A DNA stretch of 64,000 nucleotides from contig OZ005703.1 in the NCBI GenBank assembly GCA_963930775.1, positions 4,030,001 through 4,094,000 of the forward strand, read 5' to 3'. The notes beneath the pieces are model-generated. The model was not told the origin of the DNA. It worked only from the letters and a program-made list of their open reading frames with translations, and ran no database searches. The translations under genes and the position numbers were made by a program. How positions within the stretch are numbered: the stretch's first letter is position 1; the number at the start of each line of letters is the position of its first letter. Positions 57,167 to 64,000 of this stretch are shown in pieces. Source of the DNA: Cliona cf. orientalis (lineage: Eukaryota > Porifera > Demospongiae > Clionaida > Clionaidae).

Positions 57167-58825
57167 TTTTGGGCATTAATTTGTTGCTAGGATCTAAAGT
57201 AGTTAGACACTGTTTAGTTGGTTTTATTTTACATGATTTAGATCGAAGACCTCAGGGCTCAGTAGAACGTTCAACGTACACCTCCTGTCTCATTCTTAAT
57301 CCTATAGGCAATATACCCAGGGAAGCTACAAATCGTGCGAGTATGTTGGACATGCCCACCTAGTACCTCATGAAGTCTATTGCACATGATCGAGCTGCTC
57401 TACAGCATGCCTCTAGCACAAAATTAATGTCATTTGTGATCATGGATCTCAGAAGGGAACGAAAAAGTTTATGAGTAGCAAGAGATTAAACTCTTCAAAG
57501 AATAGAGGTCTCTAAATACTAATTAGTTAGACACTGTTTAGGGGGTTCTATGTGATTTAGAAGACCGAGGGACTCTATATAGAATCCCAAGCAAAGCGAG
57601 GGTTCTGTGAGAGCCCTGAGGTCTTCTAAATCACATAGAAACCGACTAAACTGTGTCTAACAAGTTTAGATCATAATTATAGCTTTGTATTGCTAGAGCC
57701 AGAGGGCAAAACTTGTGACTATGAAAATCTTGTAGGTGACTATGAGATATAGATACCTGTCAGTAGCAATCAAATTGCAGTATTTGTTACAGCTATGATC
57801 TAAGAATTAAGAGGCATGGCCATGGGTGATATTGCCATGGCACGCGGGGTATGTGCTCTATGAGCTCTAGTTGCACATGTATGCAGGTGTGTCTTCTGTC
57901 CATATAAACTGCAGAGCTTTTCCATTTCAAGTTACTAAACCAAAAGAGATTTAAAAAGAATGATTTACAACAGCGTTCTGACCAAATTAATTTATGCCTT
58001 AGGAAGTTGTAAATTTCAAGGGCTGGTAATTGGCTCTTTTAGAATAGTTGGGATGATGGGGATCCAGATATCCAGTAGCCATTCCCAGAGTACACGGTAG
58101 CTAGTTGGGTGTCGGGCTCCGCCCACAAGTACATGCTTTATCAATATCGCACTTGTGCAATTTGAAAGTTTGGGCACGGACCTGTAGACTAGCTATGAGA
58201 CTACTAGCTATAGTATTGAGTGGACGACAAATCGATTGTTTCATTTTTATGCATGCATGCATACATGATGCAAAATTTATTATCTATATAGTAAGCTTGG
58301 GTACCATTAAAATAAAATTTTGGCACAGATAGTACATAATATATGCATATAATTATGTAAAAATGTGAACATCTACAGTGCCTGCAAGATAAACAGTGCA
58401 TATGGAATGTGTGGCACTTCTACATACTTAGCCCGCGTGATTGGTATAATACTGATTTCTTAAAGCTAGCTTGGATACTGAATTCAATTAAGCATGCTAC
58501 AGAGCCTTATAGCTAGAGTACACATACAAAATTAATGTTCTTGCTCAAAAGCCCAATACACTTTAGGTATGAGGCAGCCACTATAATATGAATATAGGCT
58601 GAATCATCACAACTACACTGTACATGCTATAATATAATAATAATAGTTGAACTTGTTAAGCTTCCTCATAGATTGAAGAACAAGAACATAATCATTCTAA
58701 TAGTAGATGTTGCCACAGTTCATATATTATTTTCTGTTATCATATTACAGGGGCAGTATGAATTTTGCTATAAAACAGTCCTAGAGTTTTTGGTTTCTTT
58801 TGATACTTATGCTAATTTTAAATAA
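35885..58825 (+). CDS. RPTP-B: giant Ig/FN3 receptor-type protein tyrosine phosphatase (41 exons, 3190 aa)
   Basis: Tandem paralogue of RPTP-A. Order: signal peptide, 5 Ig domains, 18 FN3 domains with a furin-like site, membrane-proximal module, membrane segment, D1 and D2. All 41 exons join in frame to a 9573-nt reading frame. Compared with A it has 12 fewer Ig domains and 11 more FN3 domains, giving a similar total (23 against 24). D1 has all catalytic residues; D2 has WPE and [10 protein letters not shown]. It has three introns that A lacks, two in the phosphatase part, and lacks one that A has. The last intron is 5.6 kb. An in-frame ATG 27 bases further upstream (35858) is an alternative start. 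Contact receptor role is inferred. Confidence 0.92.
36082..37594 (+). CDS. RPTP-B Ig domains 1-4
   Basis: Exons 36082-36462 (Ig1), 36516-37046 (Ig2-3, a two-Ig cassette as in RPTP-A) and 37343-37594 (Ig4). Core motifs: [54 protein letters not shown]. The cassette resembles the fifth, more diverged cassette of RPTP-A ([10 protein letters not shown]), so B keeps a single ancestral-type cassette. Confidence 0.88.
37081..37137. repeat. Intronic hairpin
   Basis: ATCCTGGGTAATCGCCCACA then CCCCA, a 7-base loop, then TGGGGTGTGGGCGATTCCCA then GGAT: a stem of 24 pairs with one bulge. In the RPTP-B intron 37047-37342. Confidence 0.85.
38046..38098. repeat. Intronic hairpin
   Basis: TGGTTGATCAAAATTGTGAT with onward CT pairs with AGATCACAATTTTGATTAAC with onward CA around an 8-base loop; one mismatch. 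Confidence 0.85.
39071..39298. mobile_element. Probable MITE with TTCTTCTAAA ends
   Basis: Left TTTATTTCTTCTAAACATTT and right TTTTTAGAAGAAATACGGTA are inverted repeats; AATTCGGCATGAAAATAATA and its complement recur inside. The right end carries the TACGGTATG motif shared with other elements in the window. Confidence 0.55.
39463..39890. mobile_element. MITE family 1, copy 2
   Basis: Same orientation as 797-1262 and aligned along nearly the whole length, with small deletions near 39625 and in the right end. Left end TACCGTATAGTGGGAAATTT, right end AAATTTCCCGCTATAC. Confidence 0.85.
40472..41257 (+). CDS. RPTP-B Ig domain 5 and FN3 domain 1
   Basis: Exons 40472-40789 (Ig5: [28 protein letters not shown]) and 40970-41257 (FN3-1: [20 protein letters not shown]). 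Both correspond directly to RPTP-A Ig17 and FN3-1. FN3-1 is the best-conserved ectodomain segment between the paralogues, so it may bind something both share. Confidence 0.9.
41343..46862 (+). CDS. RPTP-B FN3 domains 2-14: thirteen tandem one-exon FN3 cassettes
   Basis: Exons 41343-41645, 41692-42000, 42054-42353, 42413-42715, 42766-43068, 43130-43432, 43491-43793, 43893-44195, 44431-44733, 44804-45106, 45160-45462, 45566-45868 and 46569-46862. Ten are exactly 303 nt. Each is one FN3 domain, phase 1 at both ends, with the pattern [47 protein letters not shown] and an acidic end (EDG or EDS). RPTP-A has two such exons. The protein similarity is high but nucleotides are well diverged, so the expansion is older than the Ig cassette expansion in RPTP-A. 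Confidence 0.92.
46927..48761 (+). CDS. RPTP-B FN3 domains 15-18, with furin-like site
   Basis: Exons 46927-47196 with 47260-47358, 47433-47554 with 47619-47838, 47891-48235, and 48302-48761. FN3-15 carries DKRKRQT, a furin-type KRKR site (last Arg codon 47100-47102), in the same place as NRMKRQT in RPTP-A. FN3-17 ([19 protein letters not shown]) and FN3-18 ([20 protein letters not shown]) match RPTP-A FN3-6 and FN3-7. FN3-18 is one exon here, two in RPTP-A. Confidence 0.88.
48811..49610 (+). CDS. RPTP-B membrane-proximal module, transmembrane and juxtamembrane exons
   Basis: Exons 48811-49075 (module: [13 protein letters not shown], then [20 protein letters not shown]), 49131-49170 (13 residues, [13 protein letters not shown]), 49237-49336 (membrane segment [20 protein letters not shown] with AIVIF and then basic RKR) and 49486-49610 (juxtamembrane linker). 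The two middle exons together equal the single exon 28080-28222 of RPTP-A. Confidence 0.87.
49681..51633 (+). CDS. RPTP-B phosphatase domain D1
   Basis: Exons 49681-49775, 49834-49921, 49997-50073, 50136-50172, 50749-50846, 50912-51322 and the first half of 51384-51633. Motifs: [89 protein letters not shown]. All catalytic residues present. The intron 50173-50748, between TQ and the Gly of TQGP, does not exist in RPTP-A and is mostly an inverted-repeat element. Confidence 0.93.
50211..50696. mobile_element. MITE filling an RPTP-B-specific intron (TACCGTATAGCTCCAAA ends)
   Basis: Left end TACCATATATAGCTCCAAAT and right end TTTTGGAGCTATACGGTA are inverted repeats, followed inward by TTTTCGTGA-type blocks on both sides. 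It covers 486 of the 576 bases of the intron 50173-50748. No coding frame. Confidence 0.82.
51690..58825 (+). CDS. RPTP-B phosphatase domain D2 and C-terminus
   Basis: Exons 51690-51766, 52326-52586, 52751-52902, 52967-53102 and 58751-58825 (start of D2 in 51384-51633). Keeps [10 protein letters not shown] and [11 protein letters not shown]. The usual TQGP is TQAP, the acid loop is WPEEGVP, and the signature [10 protein letters not shown] is split by the intron 52903-52966 inside the Ser codon after Cys. The last exon encodes [16 protein letters not shown] and ends ANFK, TAA at 58823-58825. D2 is probably weak or regulatory. Confidence 0.9.
53718..54014. mobile_element. Inverted-repeat element, 70-base arms
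   Basis: Arms 53718-53787 and 53940-54014 are nearly perfect reverse complements (CTAGTTAGTATCTATGGTTT and onward), with a five-base difference in length and an insertion in the right arm. The spacer of about 150 bases is unrelated. Confidence 0.85.
56006..56200. mobile_element. MITE family 2, copy 2 (inverted orientation)
   Basis: Reverse-oriented copy of 5255-5454, with ends ACCGTATAGCCGGAAA and TTTCCGGCTATACGG and the same CCGCCAAA-rich interior. Confidence 0.85.
56471..56944. mobile_element. MITE with about 52-base ends (GGGGGCTTGTCCAAAGTCC)
   Basis: Left GGGGGCTTGTCCAAAGTCCT and onward to TTATGACGTTA is the near-perfect reverse complement of the right end. The inner part of each end is itself a palindrome (TAACGTCATWAAGACGTTA-like). 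No transposase frame in 474 bases. Confidence 0.85.
57200..57275. mobile_element. MITE family 3, fragment
   Basis: Carries the TAGTTAGACACTGTTTAG end and the following ATTTAGA-CGAAGACCTCAGGG-like block of family 3, but no right end. Confidence 0.5.
57524..57662. mobile_element. MITE family 3, copy 2
   Basis: Inverted ends TAGTTAGACACTGTTTAG and CTAAACTGTGTCTAACA with inner arms (GTGATTTAGAAGACCGAGGG and its near complement) that pair over most of the 139 bases. Confidence 0.82.
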
Positions 58826-61800
58826 TTAAACGATTATTATTTTTATTACGCTAAAGATACTATACTGCAGTATTAGGCCATCATTTAATGTTGTTATTAT
58901 TATGAAATGATTTACCACATCCCTAGTAGCTTCATTGTATATTATGGTAAAGGATATCACTATGTATGTAGCACATAATCATCAAATGCTTTAAAGTGGC
59001 ATAGCTTGAAAATGGAAACATAATTTATGACAAACTTCATTTCCATATTCACCTGTATCTGTGCCAAATTTTACAATTCAATCCCGAGTCCCAATCAACA
59101 ATTCGGGCAACCGATGAGGTCATTAAAGATGAAATGATGATGAAAGTTATGATGTAATTGCTATGAACACTGTACTGCTGTATTGCTCGCACGACAGGGT
59201 AAGGCAATTCCGACAAATTTTCCCACAAACGGACAGCACCCACGATACCTATGCTGTAGGATAAGTAATCACTCGTCCGTCCGTCACGGCCCAACAATTA
59301 ATTATTGCCGAACGCGCAGCTCTTCGTTGTAAAAGATGGAAATGGTCGTCCCGATCGAAAATCTGCTGATAGTACAATTCTAAATAACGCACACACACCT
59401 TCTGGGCGAGAGAGAGGCGATCTGCGATCAGCAGCAGAAATTCAAAATGAGGACAGTTAGTCACTGTACAGATCACCTTCTTAGACGCAGTGGGCATGCT
59501 AGCGCCACTCCTTGCGGTGCATTAACTGGTCACATGACACGAGTCTGCAATCTCATTGGTAGTTCCTATTTCACCAGACCCTGGCTCGCAGTTTCGAGAC
59601 AAACAAGTTTTGAGCTTTTTGTGATAAGTGTAAATTCAGATCATATAGATTTCGGACACCTGTAAGTTTAGAATGTAAACCGGAGGTGATTGCACTTCGC
59701 TTCTGGTTGTGCACAGAGATGATTCAATAAGGAAGCCGTTTCCGCCCATGCCTACTTTGAAGTATGATGTGGGCTGCGATATTTCTGTCAGTGTGGCTAC
59801 GCCACGCGTACATTTTTCCAGTTTTTCGATGTATCCGACCCGAAAAAAGTTTATTTTGGGGCCACAAAAACGGTACGTTCTAATCTTCCCATGTAACGGG
59901 ATGAGGGATGAATGTATGTGTACAGTGATACGTGCACTGTCACGATAAATTTGGACCCCCCCTTTTTGTTCCCCCCGGTCCATATATTTCGAAATATTTG
60001 GACCCCCCCGGCCCTTATATTTCTGAAATATATGGACCCCCATGCATGTTATCAACTATAGCAGAGATCCAGAAGGGTCAGGGGCTGGGTTCTGGGTATA
60101 GATGGTTAGCAGGGTTAGTTTCCAGGGTCTGTATGGTAGGGTTAGTCTTCAGGGTCTGCATGGGGGTCGGAATATTTCGGGGGTTCAAATATCACGTGAC
60201 AGCACGCATGCGTTGAAAGCAAACGGAATGGTTGTCCGAGGCGAAACTGTACGTAGAGCTAGTGCGAGTTGCAAGGTATGCAACGGGTGGCGGAAGGACC
60301 GAGTTCTCTCTCACGGTGAGCCGCCAAGAGTTGCACCGCTGGCTTAACCACTGATCAGAGCAGAGGAGGATTCAAATTTAGAGCGCGCTTCCGCAACCCA
60401 CCTCCAATCTCGCAAGACGCTTCCCGTCGAGAAAGAGATAGGCGAGTAGTAGCGGATGAAGACCTCGCGTGTTCGACTGATGTGACAAATACTCCGGCCG
60501 GCTTGTGGCGGTATGCTAGCTGGTGATGCCTTGAATCTACGCCGGCATTACATTTTTCAAGTTCCCCTGGTGCAGCGATCGCGATGTGGTGCGCGGTTTG
60601 ATCTCATTGGTTGGCCCTCGCGCCCATAAGCTTATCGGCCCATTGAGCTGGATGCATAGTATACTAGTGGAGCCTATACATCAATTTTGACCTAAATGGG
60701 TAATGGTCGTCACGTTGATGTGCGCGCGTGGCCCCGCCCCTCAATTTTAAGGTGTGACTCAAGGTCAAATCCCCCATTCTGATTAGTATCAATTTTCACA
60801 CACTAAGCATGGTCCGAAAACAATGCAAGTAGGCACATCTCCGTATGGGATTTTATTCTGAAAATTGAATTTGATGCATGGTTACCATAGAGCTAGCCTT
60901 AGGCCAATCGCGGGTTAGGTTATACGAGAGTGCCTACCCTGCCATCGGAATTTCGCACCTCGCAGCCTAGGCTGTACGCGTTAATTAGGTTGCAGAAATC
61001 CAGCAATCCAGGATGCAACTGCATGCTAGCAATTACACTGTGTCTATCTAAAGATCGAGCGGGATTCGAATCCATGACCACCGCTCCACCGCTCCACCAG
61101 CCCCAGCCCTAGCCCGCTCTGCCAACCCAGCTCGCCGCGGCTGGATGCCTTTTTTGCGCACCGTGTCACTGTCATACTAACCCTTGGTCAACAACCATAG
61201 CCTAAACCCAACCCCCTCGTCACTAACCGATTACCGAAGCCCAACCCCACCCCCCCCCCCCCCCCCCGCTACTAGCCTCACTAGCCGTCTAGCGCTCAGT
61301 ATTAGTGGCCGGTACGGTAGACACAGTGTAATTGCTAGCATGCAGTTGTATCCTGGATTGCTGGATTTCTGCAACCCAATTAACGTGTACAGCCTAGGCT
61401 GCGAGGTGCGAAATTCCGATGGCAGGTAGGCACTCTCGTATAATCTAACCCGATCGCGCGCTTCGTTGTGGAGATACAGCGCTTTGTTTGCGATGCACGC
61501 GTATGGCGTATGACATACTACACGTGACCCGGGGAGCCGTTCGAAAGATCGAGTACGAGTTGAATTTCCAGCCGATTGTCCTTAGTGAGCGAACGTACAG
61601 TAGTTCGATGAATCTAGCTGTATCTAGATGGAGAATTCTAATTAGAGCCCATAGCAACGGGCTCCGGGTACGGCAGCTGGGCCGACTAGGTGGGTCAAAA
61701 TGAAGGCTTTGTATAGTACGACTAGCCTCCGTAGATAACGGCAACAGTTAGAAGAAGGGTTGTTCGACACATACATGTGATCGGATCTGAGAAAACCCGC

Positions 61801-64000
61801 TATATTTATCAATCCATGAAATTTTAGTTAGCTGTATATTTGGATAGCTGTATCATAGGGCTAACCTGCCTCCAAGTCTGAGACACTTCGCGCGCTTGGC
61901 TGTGGAGCTAGAGTGCTTTGTTTGCAATCCTCGTGCCACACCCTCAATAATAATCGAGAAATTACGCATCGCGTATGGCGTTTTTGTATACCACGCGTGA
62001 ATGGTCATGGGCGGAGCCGTTCGAAATGAACGTAAAGATCGAGCAAGAGTCGGATTTCGATGTTGACAGTCGCCGATTGTTCTTAGATGCCTAAGAAGCT
62101 AAAAAGGTGAGCGAACGTACAGTAGTTCGATGAATCTAGCTGTATCTAGGTAGAGAATTCTAATTAGCGCCCATAGCAACGGGCTCCGTGTACGGCAGCC
62201 GTACTGACTAAGTAGGTCAAAATGAAGGCTTATTTCGTCTTGATAACTTACGTTTACCCTCCGTAGGCGGTGGCAACAGTTAGTAGAAGGGTTCTTTGGC
62301 ACAAATATTATTATGACAAAAACTGGACTTTCATATTTGACTGGTGATACTAAAACTAAAAACGCGCATTGCGCCATATGCGCGTTTGACAAATATGCCT
62401 GGTTTTTTCAGATCCAGTCACATATTCAAAGTCCAGATTTTGTCATATACATGTCGAACAACCCTTCTAACTGTTGCCGTCTTCTACGGAGGCTATCGTG
62501 CTATACGAAAGCAAAATAAGCCTTCATTCTGACTCACCTAGTCGGCACCGGCGCCGTAGACGGAATCCGTTGCTATGGGCGCTAATTAGAATTCTCTACC
62601 TAGATACAGCTCGATTCATCGAACTGATGTACGTTCGCTCACCTTTTTAGCTTCTTGGTCATCTAAGAACAATCGGCTGTCGTCAACAACGAAATTCAAT
62701 TCTTGCTCGATCTTTACGTTCATTTCGAACGGCCGCCCAGGTCCATTTAATTGATTTTGGTCACGGTAGTATGCTGAAACGCCATACGCGAGCATAGCAA
62801 CGCCTTTAGACCGTAATTTCTCGATTATTGGGGGTGTGGCGCGATCGCAAAGTACTGTATCTCAACAACGAAGCGCGCGATCGGCCTAAGACTTGAACGC
62901 GGGGTAGCTCTATGGTAGAGCTTATCAACCATGCATCAAACTCAATTTTCTGAAAAAAATCCCATACGGAGGATTTTCCCAAATCTGGTCACATATTATA
63001 GACAATGCTTGGTAAAGGGTCGTGAACATACCCCGCGCACCCGTAATTTTTTTACGGGCAAACATGGCTTCACATAACAGAATTTTAAAACTAGTTCTAA
63101 AGTATGAATCAAAATTTCCCACTATCAGTTCAACCCATTCTGCATGCCCATGTAAAAAGTATCTCCCCAAGTGCTCCCAAATCCTCTATGAATTACATTA
63201 ATTTGATTATTTGAATTTTTTTTTTTCAAGGGGACCACACACTAAGCAGAAAAAAAAGGATCCGAAAACCGCCACACAGTCGAGCTGGATGCATAGTAGA
63301 GCCATACAATGCAAGCAGGCATCAAAATAGCCATATATGCAATGTTTGGTAAAGGGTCGTCAACGTACCCCACGCGCCCGTGATTTTTTTTATGGGCAAA
63401 CATGGCTTCCTATACAAACATACTATATATAATAATATTATTATAGTATGTCCTTGCTTGTAGTGTAACTAAGATGTATAACTATGGCATGTCATATTTA
63501 TATCTATACCAGCAGGCTCACCAGACTCGGAGTACATTCAGTTGTTATATTTATTATACTCTAGAAAGTATACTATAGTCATGATATGTCTATGTACAAT
63601 CCCGCACCACTCGATAATACGTACCGACTGTTGATAAATGGCATTCGCAATTATAAGCTAAAATTGCCATTGCAGACATATTTTGATCGGCAGCCCCCTG
63701 ATACTTTAGGTGCTTGTAGCCCTGGGGACGCCCTATAGCTACCTGTTGGTCCAAGTTCGAAGTTCAGGCTATGTTCCTAACAACAGCACACGCAGGAGAA
63801 AACCGTATGTCGATAATTGGCACTTTACGCTACCTGTGGCCCCTGCAACGCGTTACTTAATTCGTACTAGTACTCAAGATCACCACAGCACACACACAAG
63901 GCTAGGGGAAAAGCACAAAACAATTTAAGTTATGTTTCTCAACTAGATGTACTTTCCTACACATCCACACATACATAATGTAAAACTATAGCTGTATTAC
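58826..64000. other. Region after RPTP-B: no supported gene, nested inverted repeats
   Basis: More GC-rich than the gene region in places. I find no multi-exon gene. Notable parts: TTCGAAA palindromes with GGACCCCC (59950-60040), a short tandem of GGGTTAG...CAGGGTCTG units (about 60085-60165), the composite inverted repeat 60838-62972, and a direct repeat of about 70 bases (63003-63075 and 63342-63412, TGGTAAAGGGTCGT...GGGCAAACATGGCTTC). Confidence 0.6.
60838..62972. mobile_element. Composite nested inverted repeat
   Basis: Outer arms 60838-60905 and 62886-62972 are inverted (CTCCGTATGGGATTTTATTC with its complement). Inside, 60903-61047 and 61313-61457 are inverted copies of each other. A third unit occurs in direct orientation at about 61455-61770 and 61890-62320 and inverted at 62440-62885 (shared block GTACAGTAGTTCGATGAATC). 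No frame of useful length is conserved between copies. Confidence 0.75.

Larger units (their letters stand above)
53103..58750. other. RPTP-B last intron, 5.6 kb, dense with mobile elements
   Basis: Separates a phase-0 exon from the 75-base last exon. Contains inverted repeats at 53718-54014 and 56471-56944, MITE family 2 copy 2 (56006-56200), MITE family 3 copies (57200-57275, 57524-57662), a TATG microsatellite (about 54081-54104), a TA microsatellite (about 57135-57162) and a repeated TACAGCTAGAGACGCA block (about 54843-54925 and 56331-56415). I see no gene on either strand. Confidence 0.65.

Noticed and set aside
59049..59497. A complete MDH1B-like gene on the minus strand
   Set aside because: Only the first 33 residues hint at it. 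The following minus-strand sequence to 58826 does not match, and no body is found in the RPTP-B intron.
1..64000. CRISPR arrays, operons, bacterial promoters, rRNA and canonical tRNA genes
   Set aside because: Split genes with GT-AG introns show a eukaryotic nucleus. No regularly spaced repeats, rRNA-like stretch or full tRNA with both boxes was found by eye; tRNAscan would settle the last point.

Overview
The window is metazoan genomic DNA: AT-rich, intron-rich, with GT-AG introns mostly of 50 to 600 bases and many short inverted-repeat elements. Gene content (a USP24 orthologue followed by two giant Ig/FN3 receptor tyrosine phosphatases) and compactness fit a demosponge such as Amphimedon queenslandica. 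The species is an inference; nothing in the sequence names it.

Layout: 1-4039 is repeat-derived DNA. 4040-16267 (+) holds the last 22 exons seen here of a USP24-type deubiquitinase, 982 residues with the whole catalytic domain; its 5' part lies upstream of the window. Only 315 bases later, 16583-34960 (+) is RPTP-A: 34 exons, 3050 residues, signal peptide, 17 Ig domains, 7 FN3 domains, a membrane-proximal module, one membrane segment and two phosphatase domains. 35885-58825 (+) is RPTP-B, its tandem paralogue: 41 exons, 3190 residues, signal peptide, 5 Ig, 18 FN3, and the same membrane and cytoplasmic parts. 58826-64000 has no supported gene and is dominated by nested inverted repeats.

The exon models were built by hand from splice sites, reading phase and family similarity. 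All three close in frame (RPTP-A 9153 nt, RPTP-B 9573 nt, USP24 part 2950 nt including one base of a split codon). No transcript data were available.

The most notable feature is the phosphatase pair. They share ends and intracellular parts, but A has enlarged its Ig region with near-identical two-Ig exon cassettes, while B has enlarged its FN3 region with 13 one-exon domains, ten of them exactly 303 nt. Almost all ectodomain modules are bounded by phase-1 introns, so modules can be added, lost or skipped without a frame change. The C-terminal phosphatase domain resembles the R4 class (PTPRA/PTPRE), yet the ectodomain is of the long Ig/FN3 type. Likely role (inference): surface adhesion or recognition receptors that convert contact into tyrosine dephosphorylation. 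The USP24 neighbour is an unrelated housekeeping-type gene.

Introns and flanks contain several families of miniature inverted-repeat elements, many ending in a TACCGTATAG-like motif. Some fill nearly a whole intron, including one intron in RPTP-B that RPTP-A lacks.
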